Positions 1 to 12,419 of a DNA stretch of 64,000 nt are shown in pieces. Below the pieces are notes generated by a model. That model had not been told where the DNA came from and did no database searches. It saw only the letters and a program-made list of their open reading frames with translations. Source of the stretch: Cycas panzhihuaensis (Eukaryota; Cycadophyta); the NCBI GenBank assembly GCA_023213395.1, contig CM041465.1, positions 234,305,741 through 234,369,740 of the forward strand. The letters run 5' to 3'. The translations under genes and the position numbers were made by a program. Position 1 is the stretch's first letter. The number at the start of each line of letters is the position of its first letter.

Positions 1-400
1 ACTTCCTCTACATGGTGAGTATGAACTTGCATTGACCTAAAGTGTAATATCACCTAATTATCTATATGATTGTGCTCATACTGATTGATCAACTTACCTC
101 CATTATATAAAGTCTATCTATAGACCTATTCAAGTGTATATCAATAGGAAGCTCCTTCATGTGATGTCTACTATATCTCCTATGCTTACTTGATCCAAAG
201 AATATAATAATACATGAAATAATCTAGAATTTCATTGAATAATCTAATCATTTTGATCATTTTTTTTGAATTGCTATTATAGGAGCCATATGTTGAGGTT
301 GTAAAAATTTGACTTATCCTAAAATGTATTTTCTCTAAAGTTTTATATATTAAACTAAATTAGGCTTGGCGTTAGATTCTACCCTTTTATGGTCACATGG
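1..400. repeat. Direct repeat copy 1 (period about 674 bp)
   Basis: This segment matches 675-1,060 in the same orientation. Shared landmarks are CTTCCTCTA-ATGGTGAGT at the start, AGGAAGCTCCT-CATGTGA in the middle, GTTGAGGTTGTAAAAA, and TAAAGTTTTATATAT near the end. The two copies differ by many transitions and small indels, so the duplication is old. No coding capacity is seen. The 275 bp between the copies repeats only short pieces of the unit, such as CATGGTGAGT. It could be an old satellite-like tandem or a fragment of an unidentified element. Confidence 0.75.
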
Positions 401-674
401 TGAGATTTTATATGACCATGGGCTTAAGTCAAAAGGGATGTTAAAAGGTTTTGTTTTTAGTTTTTTATTATATTTTCAAGAATAGGGTACCTAGACATTT
501 TTGTCCATCATACAACCCTATCGTGAAGCATGCTTTATTACTACTATGAATGTATGATCCATGACTATCTTCATGGTGAGTTGCCATGAATATAGGATGG
601 ATATTCCTCCTTTGTTTATCTCACGTATATGACTCCTCCTATGATTATTTCCATGAGCTACTATATCAAAGTGT

Positions 675-1060
675 GCTTCCTCTAGATGGTGAGTGAGATC
701 CTACATTGATGTGAAGTCTTATATCTCTTAATTATCTCCATGATTATGCACATATTGATTGATCACCCTACCCCTATTATGTGAAGTCTATCTACAACCC
801 TATTCCAAGTGTATGTTTGTAGGAAGCTCCTCCATGTGACATCCTATGTACAACTCATCTACTCTCTCATGTACTCATGTGAGCTAAAGACATAACATTA
901 TATAAAATAATTGAAAATTTTATTAAATGATTCAATCATTTAAATCAATTTTTTTGAAGTGTTATCATCGAAGATGCATGTTGAGGTTGTAAAAAATTTA
1001 ACCTACCCTTAAATGTATTTTTTCTAAAGTTTTATATATCTTTTATGGTCATGGAATATG
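675..1060. repeat. Direct repeat copy 2
   Basis: This is the second copy of the repeat at 1-400, collinear over its whole length. It lacks a short piece just after TTTTATATAT that copy 1 keeps (about 350-380). The match resumes at CTTTTATGGTCA. No terminal inverted bases, primer site or target duplication were recognised, so no element type is assigned. Confidence 0.7.
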
Positions 1061-1673
1061 GATGAGTAAGGGGATAGGATGTGCAAAACATTGCCTCATA
1101 ATGGGCTTGAAGGACAAGGGACCCAAGCAAGGGAGGGCATAAGCATACACCCCCATGGGGTGCTCATGTGTCTTTTGTACATTAATATAGGGATGAGTAA
1201 CACCCGAATGACTAATTAGGGCTAAGGGTAGCATGGCATATGTGTGATGTGCTGGATGGAGATGAAAATAAAAAGAGAAAGAACTATGTTAACTACAAAT
1301 ATAAAATGAAAAGTTAATATAAGTAAGCAGATGAGGCAGACATGCATCAATTAATAAATAATATTGAATGAAATAAGACTAGTAAATGTTGAGATAATAT
1401 TAATCAACCTATGTTAACATACTTAAAAGGACTAAATAACACACAAATTTCCTTGTAATGTGAGAGGGTTGATCAAGCATAAATGCCCATAACTCCTACA
1501 AAGCTACATGCCTAACATACATAGTCTATAATCTTTATGGCTAACTAACATATCTTAACATCTTAAATCCTACTTGACTTAATGCAATAGACTCAATCTA
1601 TGAGAAAAGGGAGGGATTGCCTAAAGTAAGAGGTCTAAAGGAATCAAGACCATAAGATAGATATACTCATGGA
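1061..1673. other. Unassigned AT-rich DNA left of element T
   Basis: No gene or recognisable element was seen. The minus-strand reading frame at 1,049-1,234 has no family resemblance that I can recognise. This should be the insertion flank of element T, although the same sequence was not recognised on the other side of T. Confidence 0.4.
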
Positions 1674-4187
1674 TAAGTTAGTGGGGACTCATCAATATTA
1701 GCAATGGCTCTCATATAAATATAAGAGTGGACCATTAGCTTCCATATCCAATTCTAATGAACTTCAAGCTCTATGAGGGTGAAGGGATATTGAGATCACT
1801 GCTCTTAATGAGAGAGATGAATTTCACTCGATTGTCCATGCCCTATGTATTAGTATGTGGAAAGGACAAGCATCCTTCAATCACCTATTCAAAACATGGA
1901 TCAAAGACCCAACACCTAAAGGCAAAAGATGACCTCTCTCATCTAGTAATGACAATTAGGTAGAAAGAAAACTATCCTCTCTGTTCGGTGGAAAGAAGGT
2001 CCCTACCCTATAAAGAGTAAAGAAGTAAACAAACAGACTCTTAATATAACTATCATGTTCTTATACTTGAATTAACCAAAAGTAGATGTAGCCCCATAGA
2101 TTTAAAGACTCACAATAGGTATGATCCTCTCCTTCATTTAGCCTCTAAAACAAGAATACATCACCAAAATAGGATGCATAATGTAATACAAAATATATCA
2201 AAAATAAAAGTTTCTATTATTCACCTTTCTTTTATTTCTTTTTGTCCCTTTATAAAGTAAAAGAAAGTCCTATAGGTAAGGGCAAAAGAATATCAAGAAA
2301 GAATACTCAATCAAGCAAATAAAGTGATATTATCCTATCTTTTCCTTTCAAAATAAAACTATCAAATACAAGAAAGACAATTTTCCTTTTCCTTTTTATT
2401 CTTTTTTTTAAATAGAGAAAAATATCAAGGAAGGGTTTAGTGGAAAGTACCTAGCAAACCTCTTAAATCCATAATTTTTATATATTTTTAGTAATTTCTT
2501 ATACATCAAATTACCAACAAGCTCACAACAAGGTTAGCTTAGTATATAACTATGGAAACCAAATTTCTAAGAAAAAATTGATAGCATTTTTTCTTGCTAA
2601 ATTATAATATGACGAAAAAAAGTTTCTTACATAAACGCAAATGTAAAAAAATAAATAAATATAAGGTTTGGTGCCTACATTATAGTTAATATTTATGGCA
2701 AAATTTTGGTAGCATGGTAGCTACATAATAGGTACTCTAATTTTATGAGAAGGGGATTGAGAAGGAGTGGAGGAAATGGGATCTAATCTACTCTAATCAC
2801 TCTCAAAACCTAAAAAAAGATAATGAGCTCATTCACATATAAAACTTTAGTAGTATGCATTAATTTTGTAATATGAAGGATGCGAACAACAACTAATATA
2901 TCAAGCAAAATACTTGAAATAATGAAATAGCTAATAGAATAAAGGGAAGAGGGCCTCATAAATAGTGGTTTGATCCATTCCTTTGGAGACTTATCAATTG
3001 GTACGTGGATAATTTTCCTTCTATAAGATACCTAACACTTAGGCAAGGGTAAAGCAATTAGAATGAAATTGGAAAAACAAAAATTAAAATAACATTAAAT
3101 ACAAAAAATAGAGTGTAAAGGAATTCTCCATAAACTATACAAAAACATTTGATTCAAACCTTAGGGCAAAGTAACACCTAAAATGGTGTGGGGATTATCC
3201 CATTTCAAATGGTAAATAGGGTGTTTGTGGTAATTTTACTCCAACCATTGAATGCTCCAACATAAGCAAAATATAACTTTTAAGCCTAAGATGGAAGCTA
3301 AGATGGAGATTGATGAGAACTCATTACTTCTAGTAGGAATCTATAATATAATAACAACTCAATAAAGTTTTTCTTGACTCTAACTTTCCATTGGAGAAAG
3401 GGATGTTTATATAGAATAGGGTGAGAGGCTAAGCCTATGGTTTCAAACCCATTAGAATTGGAGAAACTATAGGCCTAAAACCATGGGTAATTGCTAATGG
3501 ATTTGGCCTAAAACCATGAGAATAAGTGGGAATGGATGTGACATAGCCCATGGTTTTAATGAAACTAATGAGCTATCCATGATATTAGAATGGTAACAAA
3601 TTAGGCCTACATTTAGGTGACATAAATATGTGACCAAATGTTGGTCTAAAAAAAATTATGAGTGCAAAATTTGGTACCAAGAAGTTTGGTGCTCTACTAT
3701 GAAAAATTTTCATAATACTATAAAGTACTATTAAATTATACTTTATTGTGTAAAAAATGGGCAATGATTATACACACTATTATGAGATATCAAAAAAGAG
3801 GGTGGTACAAGCAAGAAGGATAGTAAGATAAGAAAACATTAGAGAAAAAAGAAGCCAAAACGAGAATAAATAAAGTCAATAGAGTAAAGTAGCAATAAGA
3901 AGGATGTAAGAAGAGCAATAAAAGGATAAGACATATCTTGTAAAGGTATTTACTAATCTTTCTTAACTCATTAAGCTTGAAAGGATACTAATATAGCCAT
4001 CGACCATGGTTGAACTCATCATGAATAAAGGTATGATCACTCTCATCTAACAAATCATCAAGGAAACTAAGGCACATGCTCACAGGAAGCTAATCTAAGC
4101 TACACTAAGCTATGCTAAGTAGGGTGTGAGTACATGCCTTTACTTATTTATTATTGTTGCATCCATGGCATTCTTAGATTATAGGAA
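1674..4187 (-). repeat. 3' LTR of element T
   Basis: This region aligns in order with the right LTR: about 1,840 with 58,528; 2,105 with 58,751; 2,240 with 58,880; the T-rich run at 2,385 with 58,970; 2,590 with 59,160; 3,385 with 59,970; and 4,161-4,188 with 60,707-60,731. It is about 2.5 kb long. The offset drifts by only about 120 bp, so the two are the same sequence with small indels. Divergence is far greater than between the LTRs of the nested elements, so T is the oldest. The left end was set by the shared TACTC and may be off by several bases. Confidence 0.72.
3406..3414 (-). promoter_or_regulatory. TATA box of the T LTR (3' copy)
   Basis: On the minus strand this reads CTATATAAA. 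It lies in a block shared with the other LTR, where the same place (59,997-60,005) reads TTTATAAAA. Its conservation in both LTRs supports the minus-strand reading of T and places U3 to the right. Confidence 0.6.
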
Positions 4188-4202
4188 ACTCTTTCCCCCT
4201 TA
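4188..4202 (-). other. Polypurine tract of element T
   Basis: The plus strand reads ACTCTTTCCCCCTTA, which is a purine run on the minus strand just upstream of the 3' LTR. This is the expected plus-strand primer position. The matching place at the outer end of the right LTR (60,731 onward) has a different sequence, as expected for flanking DNA. Confidence 0.6.
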
Positions 4203-7100
4203 GTAGTAGAACCTCTTCAACATATGATTAGAATATGGTAAATGCTATCAATAAAATCATAATTAGATCAAACAATAAGCTCATAAGTTTGAAAGGGGAA
4301 AGTGGTCTACCATAGTTTAGCCTCCTTAGCAAGTATTCAAAGAATGTTTCCCTTAGTTTACCCTCATTAACAAGAACTTCATAGGTATTCTAACTAGAGT
4401 AGAGTATTGGCTAGTAACCTAATCAAACCAAGGAAAGCCAGTGGCTATGCCAAACCTAGACTAACATAGATGAGGCCACCATATTTTATCCTTATCAATG
4501 GTTATTTCTCAAAGTAATCTTAGGTGACTAAGGGGTTGCCTTAGTGGCTAGAAAGAGATAGGTATGATATCCAATAATTTAGGCTTAAAAGCATAAAGGA
4601 CTAGGACAACCGAGGGGGTGCCTTAAATGCCAAACACAAAGATTCAAAAGTCATTAGTAGTCATCTTCCAAAGAAGGAGTTATTTAGGCTTGTCTTAGAT
4701 CCAACATTTTTGGTTTTTTTATTATTTTGAAGTATTTTTGGTTTTTGATTATTTTTTATTGGTTTTTAAAAAGAAAACAAATTAAAATAGAAAAGACATA
4801 AATGGAAAGAGATGAGGATGTGGACATGACATGAGTACCCCTTTTGGAGAGCTCAATCAAGTTAAATATATATAAATTACGAGATACTTTATCCTCATTT
4901 CAAAGAAAGAGTGGCAATTTGGGATCTTACTAGAGTAAAAGAGAAGTTGATGGCTTGGTTAAGATTTGATGGTGGGCTAGGCCACTTGAGGTTATCGCCA
5001 TAGTTTAACCTCTTTAGTGAGTGTCCCTTAGAGGTTTCAATGGAAAAGTGATCTATAGACCTAGCTTTAATAAAGGGCCATATAGGCTTAAGGAGAATTA
5101 CCTAGTTATAGTAAAAAGATACTTAAGAATAAAGATAACCAGCTAATAGGTCTCAATGTTATGTCTCTATGGAATATGGTGAACTATCACTACAAAAAAC
5201 TAGGCTAAAAGTGACTTGGATTAGATAGCAAGGGCATGAATCTAGGGGTAATAAACTTGGTAGACTTGCATAATCTAGTAGATGATAAGTTGGAAGTTAA
5301 TAAACAACATGATGGGGGCATGGGGAACTTGTAATACATTAGTAAAGGCCTTATTCATGGCAATGTACTTAGGTGTACTATTAGATTTTATAGGTAGGTA
5401 GACTCTAGAGCAAATAAGAGCATGCCTTAGATGATATTAGATGGTCTAAGCTACAACAAAAAGGCTAGGGTTTACATAGATAATCCCATTAGTATGAATG
5501 ATCAATGCCATAAGGAATGCAATAATAGCTTAGAGATAACTCTATGGATAAAGGGAAAAAGATGGGAATCAATCAAAATCACTAGGACTCAGGCTCATAT
5601 GTACACTGTAACTATAATGGTAGGTTAAACATGGACCCAATAAATAACTCTATATTAGTGTCATGACAAATTTCCAAGGTTTTCTTCTATTCTCAAAATG
5701 CCAAATAGGTTTTAATCATGATTGAGGTTATGATAAACCTAAATAGTTAGATCTAAAGGTCCTAAGTGGCCCATATATTTATCCCCAAACTATAAACTAT
5801 AGGTGGGGATGAATCCAACATATGACTTACCCTAGATACCAAGAAGGTGATGAGAGGTATATGCACATATTTATAATATTTATTATTTATTTATTTTATT
5901 TTATATTTTTTTGGGTGTATATATACATAATTTTTTTTTAATTTTTTAACATAGAAAAGAGCCATGATGATAAGCTAAATCATGGAGGACTAGGCAAACT
6001 ATAATATGACAACTTATTTTAATAGAGTGAAGATACAACTAGACCTAAGGGACTGATGAGGAGGGTCAAACTATGGGGGAAGCATAAGTAGTTTATATGA
6101 GTGATCTCTAAGTGCTTTTATATGGGACATGAGTGTAATGGAGTCCTTAGGAAGGTGACCATGGGAAGCTTGGATTATTTACTACAATGAGGATTAGATA
6201 AGATTGCAATTAAGGGGCACATCACATGATATTGCAATTGAGAGCATAAGTTATAGTTTACAAAAACTGAGTCACTTAGAAGTAAAAGAACATATATATA
6301 TAAGGATAAAAAGAGAGTAATGGGAATGCTTATAGCTCATAAGTAGGCTGATGTTGATGGAAATGAGGAGTTTGTATGCTGACAACATGGTCAGGGAGGG
6401 GCCATAACACTAAGAGGGATAACTATAAGCATGGTCATACATAAGAAAGGGTCACTTCAAGGTCTAAAAGGAACTAAGAGTACACATGGAAAGCAAGGGT
6501 CAAGTAATAGTTGACAAGAGAAGGACCTATTAGGTAGCGATATTTAGATTTAGTTCCCTAAAATAATCCAATGGTCTATAAACATCAAGATGCTAGAGGA
6601 TAGTTGCCTCAAGGTGATGAAATGATAATTATAAGTCTTAAAAAGGGTCATTAATAGCTTACATAAATGAGCAAAAATTAGGACACCTTAGGTTATAAAG
6701 CAGGAGTGAGTAGTAAATCTAATGGTAGTAATGACAACACAAGGGAGAAACTTGAGCAAATAGGCTCCCAACGGGATATGTAGGAAGAAAAATAAATACA
6801 TGAGCACTGAGTTATGATAATAGTAAAAGAGGGCTTTATTTATTTTTGGGTTCTCATTTTTACATTTATGAGTTACAAGTTCATTTAAGAAAACCTAATC
6901 ATTTTAGACACACCAACCTTCTTAGAGCAATAACAAACAAAATGACCATTAGATTTAAGCTTGGGTGAACTCATTGGGATAAAGATGAGGTAATGGCTAG
7001 GTAGGTACTAGACCTAGTAGGGTAAAATCATTGATGAGCTTATTATCTTTTTTTTTTTTTTAGTTTAGGGGTTTTGGATGGGCCATGCCCTAATTTTAGT
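4203..7100 (-). other. 3' non-coding region of element T (first copy)
   Basis: There is no convincing coding sequence. The part from about 4,801 to 6,780 matches 21,675-23,650 in the same orientation; for example, the CTATAAACTATAGGTGGGGAT block at 5,790 pairs with 22,660. Copies of a motif reading ATAGTTTARCCTC-TTA lie at about 4,313, 4,353 and 5,001. On the minus strand this is the motif arrayed in the 3' region of element E. Poly-T and TATA runs lie at 5,878-5,945. Confidence 0.55.
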
Positions 7101-7124
7101 ACTTTTAGTTGAATGGAACCTAAT

Positions 7125-7394
7125 TTAGGCTTTGTTTAAGGTCAAACCATGATAGTTTAATGCCTTAATCACTTTGAATGGATCAAATTTTAATCTAAGT
7201 TTAATTTTTAGTGATTTTAATTTTTTTTCCTTTAATTTTTTAAGCCATATAAATCTTTGTAGTACAACTATATGAAAGGCCATGGTACCACTAAGTTCAT
7301 CCAATACCATAAAGAAGATTATGAGATACTTCGTTAATTCTTGGGACGGGTAGGAAGGTCTATGGTATATACTAGATTTAGAAAATTTTAACAT
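7125..7394 (-). other. Short unrecognised minus-strand reading frame
   Basis: An 89-residue open frame, rich in Lys and Leu, lies in the 3' region of T in the same orientation as T. No family motif was recognised. It borders the antisense ORF region and is most likely a chance frame in AT-rich DNA. It is kept here only because it is unusually long for this decayed sequence. Confidence 0.2.
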
Positions 7395-7499
7395 TGTTTA
7401 CTCATATTGACTCATTTAGAGCTTGCCACTTGCCTAATGCATGTAAGGTGTGATTATGCCTTTATATGTCTATTTGACTAGGTTTTATCTATTTGCAAT

Positions 7500-8950
7500 T
7501 AATCATTGTGATTAATAATTATAAAAATATAGGCTCTCATATATTGACATTGGCAAGAATGATGAATGACTAAGATAGAGAGATTTTGAGACATTGGGGG
7601 TTACTCAATGTCTTATCATTGAGATAATTCATTTATGATCAATCCCTCCTAATTGACATTATCTCCCATTAGGATAGACATAAATAGATCTTTCATTTAC
7701 CCAGAGTAGGTAATGTTATGATCATAGTGAGGAATGTTAAGAGGATGCTTAGGGTACCATGTATTGAACCACCACTAGATTTATCTACTCTAACTAGTAC
7801 CAAGGATGCTTATTATGTGGTTGTTGCCTTCTTCTATAGATGAGGACATGAGGATTTGTGTGTGTGTGTGTGGGTGGTAGCGGGGGGGGGGCAGGCATAT
7901 GAGGAGGATGCTTGGCTTAAGGATCCCTCATATTCATAAGTTGATCATATATAATATTCTATTTTTCATATCTTGATAATAAAACTATCATGAGAGATAT
8001 AGTAGATGGATTGATATAGTCAAGAGGTGTGATGTTAGGGAGTGCTTGGCTTGGCCCATATTAATCATAGTTAACATTAAGACATAGCCAAACTAGATTA
8101 GGATAATTAGCCATGGAGGGTTTCCCTATTACACATTGCTCTAGTGTTGGTTCTTTAATCATTTTAAAGGAGTATGGCTAAGGATAGGTCCTTAGCTAAT
8201 GGTTAATGGGGACCCATTAGTTCATAGATGGCTAACACAATTTAGAAGACTTAGGGGACTTAAGTAAGTTAGCTAGAAAATCTTTTCCATAACACTTAAT
8301 AGCTTGGGATGGATGATTATATCATCAATTAATATATAGGCATTCAATAGGATTCTGATGAGGAAGACCTACAACAAGCAAGTAGTGATGACGATGGTGG
8401 AGGGGGGGAGAGCCATCGATAAGGGGGAGGCTAAGGGAGGTGGAGGAGCTAGTTGTAGGGAAGGGTGAGGAGGAGGGACATGGTGATGATATGATTCTTA
8501 ACCCAACCTTATTTCCATTTAGCATGATGGTTGATATATATGTATTTCTCATTTTGATCAATTTTGGCTTTATATCCTATCACGGTATCGATTATTGTCT
8601 CATATTTGGCATAAGTGGAGGACTTACACTAGCATTTATTCATCAAATTCTTGATGGGCTCCATCTAATAGTGTATGTAGAGGGACAACTACTTGTGATT
8701 AACATTGATGAGCTAGCAGCTACCCATCTACACAAAAGGGTGTTTTCTCTCTTAGTCAGGGCATTAACCATGTGGATAGTAGAGAGGGGTGAGTTACAAG
8801 ATTATATTAGGGAGCTAAAGGGTGGTTAGAGGGGAGGAAGGGTTCTAATAGTAGTGCCCCTACTCTAGGCAATAACTGAAGTGGAGACATAAATCACTGC
8901 ATTATATGCTTAGTTGAGAGAGGTGAGATGAGTGAGAGACTAGTTAGAAA
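7500..8950 (+). pseudogene. Antisense ORF of element T, plant-mobile-domain-like
   Basis: A plus-strand, decayed coding region lies opposite to T. At 7,691-7,756 it reads FHLPRVGNV, then MIIVRNVKRMLRVP. This resembles the plant mobile domain pattern of a His-Leu-Pro/Gly turn followed by a TLxDVxxLL-like helix, and it matches the minus-strand product of element E at 41,252-41,317 (RDMGRILRV). Further on come acidic runs (DSDEED at about 8,360; GEEEGHGDD in the 129-residue frame 8,440-8,829) and a coil-like end (LQDYIRELKGG). Antisense ORFs in the 3' region are known in Tat elements such as Grande. The second 3'-region copy at 21,675-23,930 lacks it. The domain name is inference; a coding origin is better supported. 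Confidence 0.5.
7854..7891 (+). repeat. TG microsatellite followed by a G run
   Basis: TG dinucleotides at about 7,856-7,872 are followed by GCGGGGGGGGGGC at about 7,880. It lies inside the antisense ORF region and disrupts its frame. Confidence 0.8.
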
Positions 8951-9272
8951 TATGATTATTTAAGAGATCCTCTAGAGTCACTTTTAGATATACATGGTCA
9001 CCCTAAAGCAAAGGGACAAAGATGAGGGGAGTTAGGCAAGGCTATCATGACATCCCAAGACTATCCTAGTAGAGAGTTTTGAGACACCATAGTAGGAGGG
9101 ACTATGAGAGGGTGACAAATTTATTATAGGTATATATATATTATATTATAGGGTTTGGAAGAGGTAAGTTAGACTTGTAGGGGTTAGCAAGAGTGTGCCT
9201 TATAGACCATTAGGCTATTGTACACCCCTACAGGGACACCAACTCTCTCAATACATTGATGTACATACATCC

Positions 9273-9326
<54 letters not shown>

Positions 9327-10320
9327 TGTATATATATATATATAGACATACACACACATATATATATGTGTATGTATATGTGTGTGTGTGTGTGTGTGTA
9401 TACATAGGGGATGACTTAAGCTCCTAGCATTTGACTCATACTCATGTTTATAAGTATGGATATATGTCAGTCACATCATATTGTTTGGGCTTGAGTTATG
9501 ATGGTCTATATGTACTTAGTTGAGATTGTCTTTTGGACAACACCATGACATACACACAATACATAAAACATGATCAATCACTTAGAGGTGATATATGGAA
9601 TTCATGAAATGTAACTAGTAGACACTAGTTTATACTCATAAGGGAGTCATATGCCTCCATTAGGATTTCCCATTAGAGAAGAAATCTCGTAATGGAATAG
9701 ATGGTGCCACTGTGGGTGCATGATAATGGCACACATTAAAAGGTATGAAATGTAAAAGAAAATTGTAGTTTATATTATTTTTGGAGTAGATTAATAGTTT
9801 TAGATCTCATGAGAGCTAAAGGCTTCATGTTAGATGCAAATTTAGGAGGACCTAGTGGGTGTAGAGATAAGGATATCACATGACAATACTTTATGCTTAT
9901 TTTAGAGTGAAATAAAAAAAAAAAATGATAGGAAAATGAAGCCTATATAGATGACAAAGGAAAGTGAAGTAGTTTTTCTATTGTTTTGTTAGTTTTACAT
10001 TTTTTTAAATTTTTAGATATTTATAGATGATTGATTATACTCATGATGGAGTATAACTTAGTTTATACTCATGGAGGAGCATGATACCCCTATGGGTTAA
10101 GACTCTACTTATAATAAAGCATCAACGAGCATAATAGACTCAATAAAAGGGCATGCCCCCAATGGAGACAAGATGTGATATAAGGCAAAAATAGTTTAAG
10201 CTTATCTTAGAGTAGGTTAGCCATTTAAGCTCTTACCAAAGCATAAGGGGTAGTTTAGGCTCATTTCAGAGTAAAAGTGACTCTAATGAGGGTAAAGTTA
10301 GCTATAAAACTTCTTAAGAA
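8951..10320 (-). other. 3' region of element T next to integrase
   Basis: No gene was seen. The part from about 10,060 to 10,320 matches 23,690-23,920, including repeated copies of TAGTTTAGGCTCATTTCAGAG-like sequence (about 10,252; also 23,707, 23,840 and 23,871). The stretch from about 6,780 to 10,050 has no counterpart in the second copy, which explains the size difference. Confidence 0.55.
9269..9400 (+). repeat. Compound microsatellite TA / GA / TA / CA / TG
   Basis: Consecutive runs of TA, GA, TA with ATACACACAC, and TG repeats fill this stretch. The open frame at 9,195-9,407 is produced by these repeats and is not a gene. It lies in the 3' region of T. Confidence 0.9.
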
Positions 10321-10329
10321 ACTACTAGT

Positions 10330-10658
10330 TGACAATTCTCTTACCCTTTATCATAGCAATATGATATGCACTCTTCTCTAGACTCTAAAGAATAACAAAT
10401 AGTCCAACCCACTTGGGACCAAACTTTTGAAGGCACTCATGTAAGTATTTAAGCTTTAGGGCTTTATCACCTAGGGGAAACTACCTAGGCCATAAATACT
10501 TGTCATGGACTTTTTGGGCTTTGGTGTTTAATACTAGATTCATTTGAAAGGTGATAAAGTGCCTCTCATCCAAGGCCTATAGGTTAGAAAGATAGGCTTG
10601 GTGATGTCGTTCTTCATCGATGAAGACCTTCAATAACACCCTCATAGATAGTATTTCT
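10330..10658 (-). pseudogene. Integrase C-terminus of element T, cut by element G
   Basis: On the minus strand this encodes the C-terminal part of a Ty3/gypsy integrase. Visible features are DEERHHQAYLSN, LDERHF, a basic stretch (NTKAQKVHDKY), FPLGDKALKLKY, and a GPY-like module (KFGPKWVGLFVI) near 10,400. It is continuous with the integrase core at 16,191-17,000; G was inserted between them. In-frame stops are present. Confidence 0.75.
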
Positions 10659-11120
10659 TATTAGATTCCTAATATCTCTCCTATTGTGACCATTTATAAC
10701 TTGTCTTCTAGCTGACTTCATGCAAGGTTTAGTCTTAGTAAACTATCATATTTATGGCTAACTTACTTTGGAAGATTAAATGTCTTTATATATAAGGGTT
10801 GGAGTCCCCATTTTACATTATCTCATGGTTTTGTTCTCTTAGCATAAACTTAGCTTTTAGGGCTATAGTTAGCTCACCCATTTGACTATAATTTTTAGAG
10901 GTAACCTTGCCTCAAAGAGGGTTGGCCATCTTAAGCACAATATTAGGTGAACTAAGCATATTTTGAGCAGTATTGGCTAGCCCTATAGATTACATTCCTT
11001 GTCTATTTTGACTAATGTATTTACTATTTTTTGTACTTTTACTACCATTTGTGACCTTTCAATGGACTTTTTATCAATGATTTAGGGATCAATGAGTGAT
11101 AGAGGAAATTATTTTCTTTA
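10659..11120 (+). repeat. 5' LTR of element G
   Basis: It aligns over its length with 15,727-16,190. Shared blocks include AACTTCATGCAAGGTT-type sequence, TATATATAAGGGTT, CAAAGAGGGTTGGCCATCT, and TTGTCTATTTTGACTA. It begins TATTAG, consistent with a decayed TG start. TATATATAAGG at about 10,787 is a plausible TATA box. The ends are uncertain by up to about 8 bp. Confidence 0.85.
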
Positions 11121-11122
11121 AG

Positions 11123-11134
11123 TGGTATTAGAGC
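11123..11134 (+). other. Primer binding site of G (initiator Met tRNA)
   Basis: The sequence TGGTATTAGAGC lies 2 bp after the 5' LTR. It differs by one transition from the standard plant initiator-Met primer site TGGTATCAGAGC. Confidence 0.85.
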
Positions 11135-11199
11135 TTTGTTTTAAAATGGGAATACGAAGTTAATTTGTAAAAATTCAACCAAATCCCCCCTGCAAGTGA

Positions 11200-12330
11200 T
11201 GAAACTAAGGTCAAGGAAAAACCTCATCTTAAATAAGATGGTGAACTACTAGACAATAATATCAGAAGTAGAAGGAAGTAGAATAGAAGAAGTATTGTCC
11301 CATTTATCATTAGAACTTATCACTTCAATGAAAAGTATCCAAGTTTTATTTAAAACGTTAAATAAGAGGTTGGATCTATAAGAGGGAGAGTCATCAGTAG
11401 AGAAACATCAAGACATGGAAGAATTTAATGAAGAATCCCTAGATCAAGATAACTAGAGGAATGAACAAGAAAAGAACTTAAGAAGATTTAGGGGTTTTAC
11501 CTATGAATGATAGAATCAAAGGAGTCCCTAATCATATTAGGGTCTCAGGGGAACTAAATTTACACTAGAAAAAAATAATCTAGAAAGATCAAGGAACATC
11601 TAGAGTTGGTTACTATAAATGGAAACATACTTCTAAGTATATGAACTATAAAATAAGGAAAAGATATTAATAACATCTCTACATTTATATAGAAAGTTAT
11701 TAGAGTGGTTTTATTGGTAGAGAAAGAACTATTTAGGCCATCGAAAATCATGGGACTATCTAAAAGCAAGATTAATAAAATAGTATGATGATTCATGGAA
11801 CACTAAATATTTCACTCAATTAATAAGATTACAACAAAATGAAGTAGTTCAAGAATACAACAAGTAATTCCAAATGCTTTAATGTCTAATGCTAGAATGA
11901 ATACTCGTAGAATATATTTTAGAGACATACATTAGTAGATTAAAGGGAATAATCAAATGTTGCATTAAGAATATAAACCCCTCAAATATTCATGAGGCAA
12001 TTTAGTATGCAAAGAACATAGAAATAGAATTTAGTGAACATAGGTTTATCTAATCATGTAAGACCGAATCATACCAGCAACAAGAATCCAATCCAAATTG
12101 GACCAAATTAGGCACAAAAGTAAACCCACCTGTAGTAATAAAAGACACGAGAAAAATAAGCAAAGTTGAACATCTCAAAAGATGGGACCTATTTTAAATG
12201 TGGAGGAAAGTGGAATAAAGAACACCAATATCCTGCAAAGAAGGTATTCATGATCAATAATGATGAAGTAGAAATACCAAATGAAGAGTAGAAAGAAGTA
12301 AATTAGAACTAAGAATATGAAATAAATATA
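11200..12330 (+). pseudogene. gag remnant of element G
   Basis: This is a broken gag region in three frames. A zinc knuckle remnant at 12,190-12,234 reads YFKCGGKWNKEHQY, where the first and last positions expected to be Cys are Tyr (TGT to TAT changes). The Cys-Gly-x-Lys-Trp type is usual in chromodomain gypsy elements. Several TAG stops interrupt the capsid part. Confidence 0.6.
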
Positions 12331-12419
12331 CATGAACTTTTAGAATTCAATATTGAGAATGTTCAAATCTCACTACAACCCATAATGGGACAAAGTTTTA
12401 CACCCCAAATGCTTAGGTT

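Noticed and set aside
9195-9407. 70-residue open frame rich in Ile-Tyr and Arg-Glu
   Set aside because: It is the translation of TA, GA and TG microsatellites.
6780-10050. A separate nested element in the 3' region of T, because the second copy lacks this stretch
   Set aside because: No LTR ends or target duplication were found, and the stretch holds an antisense ORF homologous to the one in E. Deletion from the other copy explains the difference.
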